From: Macrosoma leucophasiata | Taxonomy: Eukaryota; Arthropoda; Insecta; Lepidoptera; Hedylidae | Direction of reading: 5' to 3' | NCBI GenBank assembly: GCA_036365455.1 | Contig: JAWQUS010000032.1 | Coordinates: 17,430,001 to 17,494,000 of the forward strand | DNA: 64,000 nucleotides | Shown here: positions 45,701 through 55,206 of the stretch, one piece after another | Position numbering within the stretch: position 1 is the stretch's first letter | How the letters are laid out: each line of letters begins with the position of its first letter | Notes under the pieces: model-generated | What the model was told of the DNA's origin: nothing | The model's input: the letters and a program-made list of their open reading frames with translations, nothing else | Databases searched by the model: none | Made by a program: the position numbers and the translations under genes

Positions 45701-48700
45701 CTTTGCATCCCTACCCACGCTCCACCGACTATGTCGCGCAGTGGCACAACTAACATGGATGACTTCCGAGGGGGATAAGCAAAAAAAAGGAAACTTCCCA
45801 TTCTTTTGCATCTTATTTCTCCATTCTCCACCGTTGTGTATTATTAATTGAGCAAATTCTGCCTCTGGCGCCTACTGGTATTAAATTCGAAAGTGAGTTT
45901 TGTGGGCAACACAAAACTCTTTCACGTCTAAACAGCTCAATTTTGGGTTATTTAAAGAGAGGAGGTCACCCTCAATTGGGTGGCACCCCGTGGCGAGCCA
46001 CTCCTGTGTCGTTTGCCTTTGTCGGGATTGTCGGGACTCACGCCCCTGCCAATAATAACTTATGGAAGTGTTAACTAACTCTAATAAATGACGCGCAGAT
46101 GATTTTATCGGTAACATTGCGTTTTTGTATGATATGACTTTTCAGTGATTGATCACTGCAATTTGTTTGATATGTTGTCTATGTACTCGATAACAAATTC
46201 GACCGTAAACAATTTATACGATATACGACTCGCCCCGACTTCGCACGGTTGCAATATAGATTGTTACTGGTAATTTGATGTCATTATCAAACGTCAATTC
46301 CTACCGATCCAACTGTTTGAAACGATAATTGATAAGGCCATAAGGTTTACATTAGAAAAGTTAATATGATTGTTAAGTTTTCTTAAAATTTATAATTTTT
46401 CGCGCAACTATTTTTTATTTCTTTCATTTAAACATTCTCCGGACACTTATAAATACAACACAAAAGGAATAAGCGAAATCAGTCCTGCCTTTCTCGGGTT
46501 TTACACTTAGCAACACATTTAACGATTCAGATTTATTTAGATTACGGATATTGAACTGCCTCGGTAGCCTAGTGGTAGCAGGCCACTACTACTACGCTGA
46601 GGTCCTAGGTTCGATTCCCGGGTCGTGGGTTATCAGAGATAATGGTGTAAAGTAGTTTATCTCTGGTTTTATTGGGATTTTTCAATTTTCTGGAAATTTC
46701 CCAGTACCTCGAAGTTTGGTAATGTGCCCGGAGATGTCAACAGGCTCGCCACCTGTTACATGGGTCAACACGTAACCGGCGAATCGTGGGTGTTTGCATG
46801 TATGCTTGAATGCATGCATTCACCTCTGCCTACCCCTTCGGGGATTACAGGCGTGAAGTTACGTAAGAAGTTACGAATTATTTTCCGTAACCAACCAAAC
46901 CCCAGATCGTATTCGACGAGTGCCACAAAGCGAAGAACCTGTGCCCGGTGGGGTCGGGCAAGGCCACGAAGACGGGGCTCACGGCGCTGGAGCTGCAGAA
47001 CAAGCTGCCGAAGGCTCGCGTCGTGTACGCGTCGGCCACGGGCGCCTCCGAGCCCCGCAACATGGCCTACATGGTGCGCCTGGGGATATGGGGCGAGGGG
47101 ACACCCTTCCCTACCTTCTATGACTTCATCAACGCCGTTGAGAAGAGGTGAGATAATATTTTTTTTTTTTTTTTTAATATGTTATTGAAGTGGCAAACAA
47201 GCATACAGTTCACATTGATGTTAAGTGATGACTGCAGCCTATAGACACCCACACAAAGACCAAGGTCAAAATGCAAATGCGTTACCACTCCTGAGGCTTA
47301 AGGTGTTATGCCTCTGTGCCGGAAATTACAGGGCCGTACATTACCACCTGACCGGAACACGATAGTGCTGAACACTACCATTTAGCGGCAAGTAAATCAG
47401 GTAATGCGGTGGTGCTAACGCCCGCGAGCTCCGTCACTGGAACTCTACCACCAGTAAAAAATAAAGCTAAGTTGTTCTGTATAGATGCATTTATTTCCAA
47501 AGTTATAGTTACTCGTATAATGCTTTTCCATTTTTTTTTTAAGTTTCGCAGTTGTGAATACACATTGCTAAAAATAAACGTAACTGTATTTGTTTTATAT
47601 TATTTCGCATTAACACACAATTATTAAGGATAAAAGCGACTTCTTTACGATATTCAATAAACTGAAAAGTCTATTATATCGGTTGCCTAACTAGCATAGT
47701 TGGTAATAGATGGCGCTACTGCTACCATAAAGCAACGCAATAGATGTGAAGGAAAGATTTGACAAATCGGGCAGGGCTTCAGTAGCTCAATTGGAAGAGC
47801 GGCTGGACTAGATTCCCAGTAGGTCGCGAGTTCGAGTCTCGCCTGAAGTGAAATTTTTCTTTCCATTTTTCTTTAAAAGTAACTGTATTTTCCTCTGGCT
47901 TCCCCTGCGAGGGTCACACGCGTGAATTAATAATATTTAAATCAACTCTATAATATAATAATATTTGTGAAAATCTTTGTATGTCATTAAAAGCGCGCAT
48001 AGCCCCGCGGCTGGTGTAGATCGTAAAATATTTACGGGATTTAGCGAGTCGGGTGTGTGGGTGACCGCTAGTGGCAAATTAAAATGCGCGTTTCCGTGCT
48101 TCGGAGGGCACGTTAAGCCATCGGTCCCGGTTGCTATCGATAGATAGCAGTCGTTAAACCTTGTCGGAGGCCTTATGGGCGGTTTGAAAACATCCGACAG
48201 CGGGTTGGCCACTAACCCGTATCTCCACCGACCCGCATTGGAGAAGCGTGGTGGAGTAAACTCCAGGCCTCCCCCCAAAAAGGAGAGAGACTCGTGCCCA
48301 GCAGCAGGACGTATAATGGGTTGCCATTATATTTTTATTACATTTAGTGGTTCCTAAAATCCTAGGAGAAACATCAATTATCGTGCTAAAAAGTGAATGG
48401 CACTGTTCGAAAAAAAAAATTAAGCATAGCAATAGTGGAGAAGGGTCTGCGTTCGAAAGGCGTTTAAATATATCTATGGCATTAGTAAAAAGTAGTGCAA
48501 TAATGGTTCTTCTTGCGTATCTTGAAAATGATAGTTATTATCACGTTATGCGAAACGTGGTCGCTCACTATGGGCCTCATTAGAAGGCTCAAGGTCACTC
48601 AGAGAGCAATGTAGAGGGCTATGCTCGGAGTTTCTCTGCGAGATGGAATCAGAAATGAGGAGATCCGCATGAGAACCAAAGTTACGGACATAGCTCATAG

Positions 48701-51700
48701 AATAGCGAGACTCAAGTGGCAGTGGGCAGGGCACATAGCTCGAAGATAGACTGACGACCTGGTGAAGGTCGCGGGCAATCGCTGGATGAGGGTGGCCCAG
48801 GACCGTTCGTTGTGGCAATTTTTGGGGGAGGCCTTTGTTCAGGAGTGGACATCTTTTGGCTGAAATTATGATGATAAAAATTAGCCAAAACAGCAATGTA
48901 CCGTAAAAGTAGCTGTCGAGATGATGGCCACCCAACCACCGAGATGCATAAAACACCTTCTTGAGGCTCTATAAATAATATTTCAAAGCTGTTTTACCTT
49001 GTACCATTCTTAGATTTTTTTTTCTATACAAATCAATATATGGACTAACGATTGTTGAAACGATAATTAACATTGTCCCCTTCAACCAGGGGCGTGGGCG
49101 CGATGGAGATCGTGGCGATGGACATGAAGCTGCGGGGCATGTACATCGCGCGCCAGCTGTCCTTCCACGGCGTGTCCTTCAAGATCGAGGAGGTGCCGCT
49201 CTCCGACTCCTTCCGCGACACCTACGACAAGAGCGTCGCTCTGGTAAATACCGCTGTTATTTAACCGACGTGAAATAAGTACATTGTAGGAATTGAAAGA
49301 GATGTTGCAAAAATGTATGGACCTCCGGCCATGTATTGTACGCGATATCATTAAACAGGCAAAATCAATATAAAAACGTTTTTACTGCATATTTTCACTT
49401 ATTTAACTTTATTTGCAGTTAGAATTAGAAGCGACCGAAACGACGGGTATAATAAGAAGTTTGGGAGTGTTGTATCCGCGAGAGAATCCGCGAAATTAAT
49501 TTCTACAATGTATGAAGCTCGCGAAAACCTGCGAAAACGTGAAATAAGTAGGTTTAGTCCAAGCGACTAAATCCAATATAAATGAGAAGTTGGACCCGCG
49601 TCTTGTACACTATATCAAAAGATAAGAGAAAATACGTGGAATCATGGAAAAATACTCAAAAAAATATTTGAATCGTTGTTTTTTGTCGGAATTATGGATT
49701 GTATGTAATTTTTGTATGACAACAACATGTCACCATATAACTACTATGACATTCTTGTTTTTAAAATATACAAAAAACTGATAGTTTTACGAAAAAACAT
49801 TTACATGATATTTGTTACACAAGTCTCTCAAATACTCGGAATTAAAATATAAGATAATTATTGTTATATTAAAAATCCAATTACTAACACAATACAATTG
49901 GTCAACAATCATCGGAATTTGATACAAAACAAGTATATTATAAAAGTAATCATTAAAATAAAAATACGATCTATGGCATGCCTACAGTTAGTAAAATTAA
50001 GACCAGAAAAAATATTAACAAGTGATTATCATTCGCAATAGTAGTACTGTCCTTATCATTTTCATACAATAGGGAATCGGACAACTTTTGAGAATGTGTC
50101 TAAAATTATTCCTTATACGTTTATTTAACCATAAAAAATATTAATTTTATTATTTGAACATGTTAAAGTACCAGAAACTACACATACATTTTATAATTTC
50201 AAAAATTCCGCGTAAACGGTGCCGAATGACTCTGAACAATGTGACGTCAACTGTTTGCAATCAAAGTGAATCTTTTAATTACATACGACTAACCAAGTGC
50301 AAATTAATTTTGTTGAATTTCGATTAACTTATTTTTCGTGTAAATAACGTAGAAAATATCCAAAATAAGAGCCAATAAATCAAAGTATTACTTGTGTTAA
50401 ATATTTGTTGTACAAACATATGACGTCACGTCCTGTGATTGATTTTTCGTTCAACATGAATCACAGATAAAAAATATTAAAATTATTACATTTTATTTTG
50501 CAATTTTAAAAATATAAATCATTAATATTTCACGAAAATATTTAATGAGTCATCGTATTATTTCACAAACATTCATTCTAATCATAGTTTACATTTATTT
50601 TCGATAGCTGTCCGATTGCCTATTGTGCAAGAGAAAGGTCGCTCCATTAGACATTCTCGGTGAATATAGTGTAACATTTGTTTTAATTTAAACAAGAATA
50701 ATGTATGAATTATAAAAGGATGAACAATAATATTATGAAGAATGATTAATAAGAACACAAATCGGTAGTAACATAGAGCAACACGGGCCACTGGCCACCG
50801 CGGCGGACCGGAGGGGAGTAGGCATATGCAGGCTTTCCCCTCTGTCAAAGTACAAGCCAAACGGGCCTATACCTGTCGCCTAGATGTTTAAATGTGTGCG
50901 TGAAATTGTTTCTGTATTTTGTTAAAGTCAAGGTGTGAGTTTCGTAGTAATAGACGATTTTTGTAGAGTGTGTGTGTGTGTGTGTGAAAAAAAAAATGAC
51001 AGACTGTTTTGCATCGGTTATAAACGCTACGGCTACTCCCCTCTGGTCCGCCGTGGCAGCCGGTGGCTCGTGTTGCTCTATGGGTAGTAAGAAAAAGAAT
51101 ATAATTATAAGATTTACAATTTTATGCGAGCTAATATGGAGCCCGTTCTATGTACAGTGGGTGGAAGCGATGCAGCGGTTCACGGAGGCGGCGGAGCTGA
51201 TCGACGCCGAGCCGCGCATGAAGAAGACCATGTGGGGGCAGTTCTGGTCGGCGCACCAGCGCTTCTTCAAGTACCTCTGCATCGCCGCCAAGGTACGCTC
51301 CCGTGTGGCATTTGCGCCTACGCACTTATAATCTACATATCATTAAATAAAACTGTAATTGGAATATGTATGTACAGAGGACGATACAGTTAGTGCAGCG
51401 GTGTGAAATGACCGTTTGATCCGAAGGGTCGCGGGTTCAGTCCCCGCACCGGGACACTTTTTTTTTTAATGTAATGGCATACAAGCATGTAGTTTACATT
51501 GTTGTTAAGTGATGACTGCAGCCTATAGACACCCACACAAAGACCAAGGTCAAAATGCAGATGCGTTTCCACTCCTGATGCCTAAGGTGTTATGCCTCTG
51601 TGTTGGAAATTACAGGGCCGTACATTACCACCTGACCGGAACACTATAGTTCTGAACACTACTATTTAGCGACAAGTAAATTAGGTAATGCGGTGGTGCC

Positions 51701-52005
51701 TACGCCATCGAGCTCCGACACTGAACCTCTACCACCGGTAAAAAGTAGTACATTACCATCTAACCGGAATACAGTAGTGTTGAACGCTACCGTTCGGCGG
51801 TAGATAAAATTTGTTCACAAATACATGGAAAACGGGTAATGTAGTGAGTGTTTCGGCAGGTGAACCACGCGGTGGTGACGGCGCGCGAGGCGGTGAAGTG
51901 CGGCAAGTGCGTCGTCATCGGCCTGCAGAGCACCGGCGAGGCGCGCACCCTCGACCAGCTCGAGCGCGACGACGGCGAGCTCACGGACTTCGTCTCCACC
52001 GCCAA
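30757..52005 (+). CDS. sno: strawberry notch (SBNO) orthologue, N-terminal half, 14 exons; continues past the window
   Basis: Coding exons: 30757-30798 (inferred), 32847-32952, 33725-33823, 35838-35939, 36965-37039, 41003-41181, 42068-42146, 42682-42891, 43908-44080, 44824-44994, 46906-47147, 49090-49243, 51158-51292, 51860-52005. All phases match; about 637 residues so far. The N-terminal 200 residues are acidic, then Gly/Ala- and Met-rich. From about residue 210 it follows strawberry notch closely: [23 protein letters not shown], a P-loop-like [11 protein letters not shown] (about 297-307), [18 protein letters not shown], a DExH box [10 protein letters not shown] (D416-H419), SAT (455-457), [39 protein letters not shown] and [13 protein letters not shown]. 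These are helicase-like domains of a nuclear protein that in flies links EGFR and Notch signalling by relieving repression at target genes. The last exon ends in phase 2, so roughly half the protein is missing here. Confidence 0.93.
30852..30892 (+). repeat. Rep1 head fragment
   Basis: tactggtggtacagctccag ... gggcatgggcaccactcc only; runs straight into a SINE-B remnant. Confidence 0.6.
30893..31058 (-). mobile_element. SINE-B copy with tRNA-like head, diverged
   Basis: Reverse complement of the SINE-B first half: body (cgaggtacttggaaacttcc) then the tRNA-like head (cgaattcaggacactactac ... gcctgctaccagtacacta). Promoter boxes are damaged. Confidence 0.75.
31590..31705 (+). repeat. dispersed repeat, inverted partner of 49299-49436
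   Basis: Shares aaaaacgtttttatattgat / caatacatggccggaggtcc with the reverse complement of 49299-49436. Family unknown. Confidence 0.75.
31846..32290 (-). repeat. diverged Rep1 piece followed by LINE-tail debris
   Basis: 31846-32030 is old Rep1 (gcagcctatagacatcgaca). 32033-32290 resembles 20028-20345 and ends ccagcagtggacgtctttcg ... gatgatgatg. Confidence 0.6.
32428..32800 (+). repeat. GC-rich dispersed repeat, inverted partner of 47985-48345
   Basis: Shared blocks: tctgctgggcacgagtctct, gcccataaggcctccg, ctatcgatagcaaccgggac, gccctccgaagcacggaaac. It is a known kind of lepidopteran interspersed sequence, but I cannot name it. It ends about 45 bp before the sno exon 2 acceptor. Confidence 0.75.
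32847..32952 (+). CDS. sno: sno exon 2 (acidic)
   Basis: Phase 0 in, phase 1 out before gtatgt. It encodes [20 protein letters not shown] then [15 protein letters not shown]. Confidence 0.85.
33725..33823 (+). CDS. sno: sno exon 3
   Basis: Phase 1 in, phase 1 out before gtaagt. It encodes [20 protein letters not shown] and [13 protein letters not shown]. Confidence 0.87.
33908..34194 (+). mobile_element. Rep1 retroposon copy
   Basis: Complete from ttactggtggtagagctcca to the A-run after ccattacat. Plus orientation, same as sno. Confidence 0.9.
34490..34660 (+). mobile_element. SINE-A copy with internal loss
   Basis: gacgacccggttag, then a deletion of the middle of the tRNA-like head, then gatcgcgggttcgatccccg and the TG-rich body. 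Confidence 0.8.
34755..34975 (+). pseudogene. LINE ORF2 C-terminal remnant with frameshifts
   Basis: Across frames it reads [17 protein letters not shown], then [15 protein letters not shown] and [10 protein letters not shown], a pattern found at the end of insect LINE polymerase proteins. Stops and shifts break it. Confidence 0.6.
35142..35354 (-). mobile_element. Rep1 retroposon, head missing
   Basis: T-run then gtggcatacaagcatgcagt to catttagcggc, where the match ends. Confidence 0.85.
35838..35939 (+). CDS. sno: sno exon 4
   Basis: Phase 1 in, phase 1 out before gtgagt. It encodes [20 protein letters not shown] and [14 protein letters not shown]. Confidence 0.87.
35958..36094. mobile_element. 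TS1 snapback MITE, most symmetrical copy
   Basis: GGGTGAGATTCACAGACTGC ... GTGAATCTCACCC, 137 bp. It starts 18 bp after the sno exon 4 donor. Confidence 0.88.
36376..36794. mobile_element. non-autonomous hAT (419 bp)
   Basis: Ends TAGTGATGTGCCAGAT and, inward, TAGTGATGTGCCCGAT. The flanks gtgtagat and ctgtagat agree at 7 of 8 bases. The interior has clustered 'ccgtatccg' motifs near both ends and no transposase. Confidence 0.8.
36965..37039 (+). CDS. sno: sno exon 5
   Basis: Phase 1 in, phase 1 out before gtacgt. It encodes [20 protein letters not shown] and SLLAQ, low complexity. Confidence 0.8.
37152..37325 (+). repeat. LINE-type 3' tail (cgcggcttcgcccgcgtgg family)
   Basis: Contains ttgcccgcggcttcgcccgc, accaaatttcattaaaatcg and gacagacagagtcactttcg, then ataatataag. 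This is a widespread insect retrotransposon tail type. Non-coding. Confidence 0.65.
37877..38126 (+). mobile_element. Rep1 retroposon, head missing
   Basis: Begins at gccccaccgcattacc and ends in the A-run after cattacat. Confidence 0.87.
38510..38735. mobile_element. snapback repeat, sister of 4185-4395
   Basis: Shares gtagagcgttatctct, tatgtgacgtttgtc, gatcaa-tcttgaccaat and tagccgattgtctc with the first copy. Confidence 0.55.
39520..39817. mobile_element. CATAGAGCAAC MITE, copy 2, complete
   Basis: 298 bp with inverted ends CATAGAGCAACACGGGCCAC and, inward, CATAGAGCAACACCGGAGGG, flanked by perfect CCTTTAAC duplications (39512-39519, 39818-39825). Confidence 0.92.
41003..41181 (+). CDS. 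sno: sno exon 6
   Basis: Phase 1 in, phase 0 out before gtataa. It encodes [20 protein letters not shown], then [20 protein letters not shown] and [11 protein letters not shown], a Met/Gly-rich stretch. Confidence 0.88.
41385..41465 (-). mobile_element. SINE-C copy (tRNA-like head)
   Basis: Reverse complement reads a tRNA-like head (tcggtagcttagtggtaaag ... ggttcgattcctgctcgagg) followed by the SINE-C body tcaaatttttctttccg. Confidence 0.65.
41713..41992 (-). mobile_element. Rep1 retroposon copy
   Basis: T-run, acggaagtggcaaagaagct, to ctctaccacca. Has a small internal insertion (attataacacagtaatg). Confidence 0.88.
42068..42146 (+). CDS. sno: sno exon 7
   Basis: Phase 0 in, phase 1 out before gtaagt. 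It encodes [20 protein letters not shown] and DYMPSK, where the conserved part of the family begins. Confidence 0.93.
42184..42381 (+). mobile_element. SINE-A, near full length
   Basis: tRNA-like head gacgacccggttagtccagc ... gggttcgatccccgcacc with a good B box, then a TG-rich body ending tggggccgtgtgtgt. Confidence 0.88.
42376..42511. mobile_element. snapback MITE with GGTTGCACC arms
   Basis: aacgttcggttgcacc pairs with ggtgcaaccgaacctt; the interior arms (ttacatccttctct / agagaaggatgttaa) also pair. A one-armed relative is at 41207-41330. Confidence 0.8.
42535..42655. repeat. SINE-C body in inverted arrangement
   Basis: agaaaaatttgacttcaggc is followed directly by gcctgaagtcaaatttttct, so two SINE-C ends face each other. 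The sno exon 8 acceptor begins 27 bp later. Confidence 0.7.
42682..42891 (+). CDS. sno: sno exon 8
   Basis: Phase 1 in, phase 1 out before gtcagt. It encodes [40 protein letters not shown] and [12 protein letters not shown], strongly conserved. Confidence 0.95.
43908..44080 (+). CDS. sno: sno exon 9 (P-loop-like motif)
   Basis: Phase 1 in, phase 0 out before gtgcgt. It encodes [40 protein letters not shown] and LRDIG. Confidence 0.96.
44117..44400 (+). mobile_element. Rep1 retroposon copy
   Basis: Complete; begins tttactggtggtagagctcc 37 bp after the sno exon 9 donor and ends in an A-run. Confidence 0.9.
44411..44757 (+). repeat. LINE-type 3' tail (gacccgccccggcttcgc family)
   Basis: Begins actagcgacccgccccggct and ends caaacaaacaaaaaaatatt ... 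ataatattag. Short pieces of the same head are at 46228-46260 and, inverted, at 35755-35785. Confidence 0.65.
44824..44994 (+). CDS. sno: sno exon 10
   Basis: Phase 0 at both ends, donor gtatcc fixed by the next exon. It encodes [31 protein letters not shown], an Ala run and WCGDDFDGL. Confidence 0.94.
45030..45180 (+). repeat. dispersed repeat, inverted partner of 1-178
   Basis: See 1-178; shares gattggatgcttcatgtgga and agtgatggggactttactag. Confidence 0.6.
46556..46865 (+). mobile_element. SINE-B, full length
   Basis: tRNA-like head gcctcggtagcctagtggta ... ggttcgattcccgggtcgtg, then the body through ggtaatgtgcccggagatgt to the tail accccttcggggattacagg cgtgaag. It ends about 40 bp before the sno exon 11 acceptor. 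Confidence 0.9.
46906..47147 (+). CDS. sno: sno exon 11 (DExH and SAT motifs)
   Basis: Phase 0 in, phase 2 out before gtgaga. It encodes [40 protein letters not shown] and [16 protein letters not shown]. Confidence 0.97.
47159..47458 (-). mobile_element. Rep1 retroposon copy
   Basis: T-run begins 12 bp after the sno exon 11 donor; ends actctaccaccagtaaaa. Near full length. Confidence 0.9.
47776..47880 (+). mobile_element. SINE-C with complete tRNA-like head
   Basis: cttcagtagctcaattggaa gagcggctggac ... cgcgagttcgagtctcgcct then gaaatttttctttccatttt. A and B boxes present. Fragments at 58168-58262 and 42535-42655. Confidence 0.85.
47985..48345 (-). repeat. GC-rich dispersed repeat, partner of 32428-32800
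   Basis: Inverted and about 360 bp long; see the partner entry. Confidence 0.75.
48562..48870 (+). pseudogene. RTE-like LINE ORF C-terminus, degenerate
   Basis: Reads [40 protein letters not shown], then after a deletion [20 protein letters not shown] and [11 protein letters not shown]. Stops interrupt it. The pattern is that of RTE-clade endonuclease/reverse transcriptases common in moths. Confidence 0.8.
49090..49243 (+). CDS. sno: sno exon 12
   Basis: Phase 2 in, phase 0 out before gtaaat. It encodes [40 protein letters not shown] and [11 protein letters not shown]. Confidence 0.97.
49299..49436 (-). repeat. dispersed repeat, partner of 31590-31705
   Basis: Inverted match, see partner. 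Confidence 0.75.
49440..50760. other. sno intron 12, AT-rich
   Basis: No gene or clear mobile element recognised. Confidence 0.35.
50772..51082. mobile_element. CATAGAGCAAC MITE, copy 3, complete
   Basis: 311 bp, ends CATAGAGCAACACGGGCCAC and, inward, CATAGAGCAACACGAGCCAC, with perfect GGTAGTAA duplications (50764-50771, 51083-51090). Inverted repeats extend about 55 bp. A (TG)n run lies inside. It ends 75 bp before a sno acceptor. Confidence 0.93.
51158..51292 (+). CDS. sno: sno exon 13
   Basis: Phase 0 at both ends. It encodes [40 protein letters not shown] and CIAAK. Confidence 0.97.
51379..51456 (+). mobile_element. SINE-A head, followed at once by Rep1
   Basis: gacgatacagttagtgcagc ... 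gggttcagtccccgcaccgg; the body is replaced by a Rep1 copy. Confidence 0.8.
51459..51738 (-). mobile_element. Rep1 retroposon copy
   Basis: T-run to cctctaccaccgg. More diverged near its head (ctccgacactgaacctc). Confidence 0.87.
51860..52005 (+). CDS. sno: sno exon 14 (last in window)
   Basis: Phase 0 in, phase 2 out before gtaagt. It encodes [35 protein letters not shown] and LTDFVSTAK. The continuation was not found before 64000. Confidence 0.95.
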
Positions 52006-52086
52006 GTAAGTCCGCTGAGCCTTATTCATCTTGTTTTAACAAAATGTGTACAATGAAAAAAGAAAGAAAAACACTATTGAGATTGT

Positions 52087-52193
52087 CGTGTGATAGTGCT
52101 GAACACTATCATTAAGCGGCAAGTATGTTAGGTGATGCGGTGGTGCTTACACCCGCGAGCTCCGTCGCTGGAGCTCTACCACCGGTAAAATTA
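52087..52193 (-). mobile_element. Rep1 head fragment
   Basis: gtgatagtgctgaacactat ... gctggagctctaccacc only. Confidence 0.75.
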
Positions 52194-52526
52194 CTTATTT
52201 GTAAAATTTTGTGCTATACCAAGCTTGAAATTTTATACGATTTTGTTTAAGCATAGTGAGGTTTGAAAAAAAATTGACAGGCGTTCTCGATGAGCACCAA
52301 GTACCTGACAAGTGAACCGAAAGGTGTGTTATATCTATATCTGATTTCGTCATCTAGAAAGATGATGACGTTCAGGGCTGATCCTGGCCAGGCGATGGAT
52401 ATCGTACTTAGCATGCTATATAATCAACATTTTCGCTCGGATTCCTTCTTAACGCGACTTGTAAAACCGTGGCGTCAATACCAGAGATTTCAATGTATAA
52501 TAGATGCGATGTTTCTCCTGAGGTCG

Positions 52527-52684
52527 TAAGGCCCTGTAGTTTCCGGCACAGAGGCATAACACCTTAAGCCTCAGGAGTGGTAACGCATCTGCATTTTGAC
52601 CTTGGTCTTTGGGTGGCTGCAGTCATCACTTAACACCAATGTGAACTGCATGCTTGTTTGCCACTTACATAACATAAAAAAAAA
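52527..52684 (+). mobile_element. Rep1 3' half
   Basis: gtaaggccctgtagtttccg to the A-run after acataac. Plus orientation. Confidence 0.82.
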
Positions 52685-52689
52685 TGTCT

Positions 52690-53640
52690 TTTCACATTTT
52701 TATCTAAGTAAGAAAGATGTATTTTGAAGGCGTGTCGTCATGTCAATAACCGCCAACTTTCAAACAACACTATAAAAGTATTTCTACTGCCCATGTTACT
52801 TCTTGGCTTTGCGTTAGATGGCGTTGTACACACATTACATTTAACCTTAATATATATATTTTTAATCACATTGGAATTCGTTTTGATTTAATCAATTTAC
52901 ATTTATTAACATTTTTTCGTTCATTTTAGTGTAAAAAACGATTATTTATTATTAATAATAGTAATAATATTTTCTTATTATAATAAAAATAATATTCATC
53001 TTTTATGTAAAAACCGGAAAGTGATTCGATGTCGGACATCAGTTGTTAATTTTCTTGTCATTCGTTTATCATATCATTCTCATCGTTTATAAATAATAAA
53101 AAAAATATATATTAAAAAAGGACACAATTAAAAATAATCATTTTACGAATTGTTTTATTTGCTTTCCTTCCCTTTTGTTTTTAAAAAGCGGCCAAGTGCG
53201 AGTGGGATACCCTGTAGGGTTCTGTAGTAGCAGGTGGTATTAACCGAGAGTTACCTACAATTGCAGTTTTATAATATATATTTTAGTGATATCTCAAAAA
53301 CTATTTGGAATATCTCATCCGAACTAACTTTCGTTTAACGCTTTCATTAAGAACTACAGCATATATATTTATTTCGATTTTTCACTCCTATATTTCAAAA
53401 GTTAGAGGGAAGGGGGAGTCATTTTACCACTTTGGTTCATTGGTATTACATTAAAATGCCTTTGGTTGCTTTACAATTCCTAACAAATTAAGAACATTAC
53501 CATAATAGAAATGTGTGATTGTTTCCATTGTCAATCTCGTGTCAATCATATTTACAGTATTCAACGATAAATATTGCACATCGAGCCTATGCAAGAGACA
53601 CATACGGTATTGGTCAAAACTTGATCATAATGGTTGACAA
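52690..53640. other. sno intron 14, AT-rich
   Basis: Contains aagcggccaagtgcgagtgg at about 53188, part of a common moth interspersed motif. No exon or gene. Confidence 0.35.
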
Positions 53641-53648
53641 ACGTTGTA

Positions 53649-53794
53649 CCCCTTTATTCATAAACGTACATTAGATACGTTTTAGCTATAGAATGCTTTG
53701 TCTTTGTCAGTTGCATTGTCAAATGTCCATGATAGAAAGAGACAAAGGAGACATTAGCAACACTTTAGCTAAAATACGTTTATGAATAAGGGGG
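53649..53794. mobile_element. snapback MITE with CCCCTTATTCATAAACGTA arms
   Basis: cccctttattcataaacgta pairs with tacgtttatgaataaggggg, 146 bp in all. Confidence 0.8.
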
Positions 53795-54322
53795 ATAATA
53801 TATAAGTGAGGTACAAAAGAGATAACACATTTCATTTTCCCATACAAATAGTCAGTATCTATCAAACCTTTGACGCATTATTTCATTCTGAGACGATACG
53901 AAGTTTGCCTAATCAGCTAGTAAATTATAAATATTGGTAGCGACGAGTATCAATTTCGTTCTATGTTACGTTTAGTTATCTAATCTCTTTCAATGCTATC
54001 ATCCTACTAATATTAAAAATGCGAAAGGTTGTGAGTATGGATGTTTGGTACTCTTTCACGAAAAAACTACGGGACGGATTTGGATGAAACTTTACAGTAA
54101 TATAGGTTATACATTTGAATAACATATAGGCTACAATTTGTAACGATTAATAGTACACGCGAATTATTATTTAAATAATAATGAAAATTTTTACTATAAA
54201 AGAAATATATTAATAACTAGGTTTTGTCCGCGACTTCGAGCAAACCTAGTTATCAATAAATCCAATAAAAATACGTATTTGATATTGCAAAAGTATTATT
54301 TTATTTAGTTACTTATTACCTA

Positions 54323-54634
54323 TCAGTGGTGGATTTACCAGCAGGCTGAGTAGGCTGGAGCCTAGGGCGGCAAATTTTAAGGGGCGGCAGAATTAATTCA
54401 TAATTTTTTTATTCCTATTTACAAAATTACTGTTAAAATTGTCAAGGCTCAGATCATAGTTCCCAATGATTCTAACCATAGAAAAAAAGTTGCTTACATC
54501 AACTTCAGGATAATGAAGCATAAAACATAAAGTTGAAATTTTATTGATAGAAAATATACCTAATTGATATTATTGTAAACTACGATATCAAAATATAGGG
54601 GCCGCAAATTTGTAAATCCGCCACTGAACTCAAA
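54323..54634. mobile_element. hAT-like non-autonomous element, old
   Basis: Ends CAGTGGTGGATTTACCAG and, inward, CAGTGGCGGATTTACAAA, the classic hAT start. The flanks (ttacctat, aactcaaa) do not match, so the duplication is lost or the ends are from different events. Confidence 0.65.
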
Positions 54635-54752
54635 TAGGTCTTTCGCATTCCAAACAAAGCAATATCCACGTCTAATCCTATTTTCTTTTTGTGTTTAAAT
54701 ATTTAGTAATAATAAGCCATGTATTATCCATAACTATATATTGTATATAAAA

Positions 54753-54935
54753 AGAAGTAGGGGTCGCCAAGTCAGGAGATGGAAAGATGACTTGAAACAG
54801 ACAGCGGGACCACTCTGGTTGAGGAACAGGATCCACTGGAAGGAATTGATGGAGGCCTATGCCAAAAGCCACACCGAACTTAGGGCCCTCTTGTAACCCT
54901 ATGTTTAGGAATAAAAGGTTATTATTATTATTATA
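54753..54935 (+). pseudogene. LINE ORF2 C-terminus with (TTA)n tail
   Basis: Reads RGRQVRRWKDDLKQTAGPLW, RIHWKELMEAYAKSHTELRA then LL and a TAA at 54894-54896, a short 3' UTR and a TTA microsatellite. This is a 5'-truncated, fairly fresh LINE insertion of RTE-like type. Confidence 0.85.
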
Positions 54936-55146
54936 TATTGTATACATGCTTTAAAACAACACAATAGTTTAAGAACCACTTAGCGCGGTGAGAGGCTGGT
55001 GACCTGTATCACAAGTGAGACTAAGTCTTACTTATCTCAGACACCACTCCTCTCTATTCTCATTAGGTTACAATATTTCGTATGCCTAATAGCTGTTAAA
55101 TTTATTTAAGGTTTGTAAACCTTAACAAAAATATTAAAAAAAATAA

Positions 55147-55152
55147 TTTATT
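55147..55152 (-). terminator. AATAAA poly(A) signal of gene A
   Basis: Lies 55 bp past the stop on the minus strand; the paralogue has one at the same distance. Confidence 0.6.
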
Positions 55153-55206
55153 ATTATTATTATCACTTCTTACACTTCACAATCAAATAAATACATAGTA
55201 GAGCTA

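Noticed and set aside
46556..46630. tRNA gene
   Set aside because: The tRNA-like heads here, at 42184, 47776, 63121 and elsewhere, are SINE promoters: they recur with the same non-tRNA bodies and lack sound acceptor stems.
52280..52325. Possible next sno exon after an acag acceptor
   Set aside because: With the required phase 2 entry it reads into a stop (cgt tct cga tga) and does not resemble the family.
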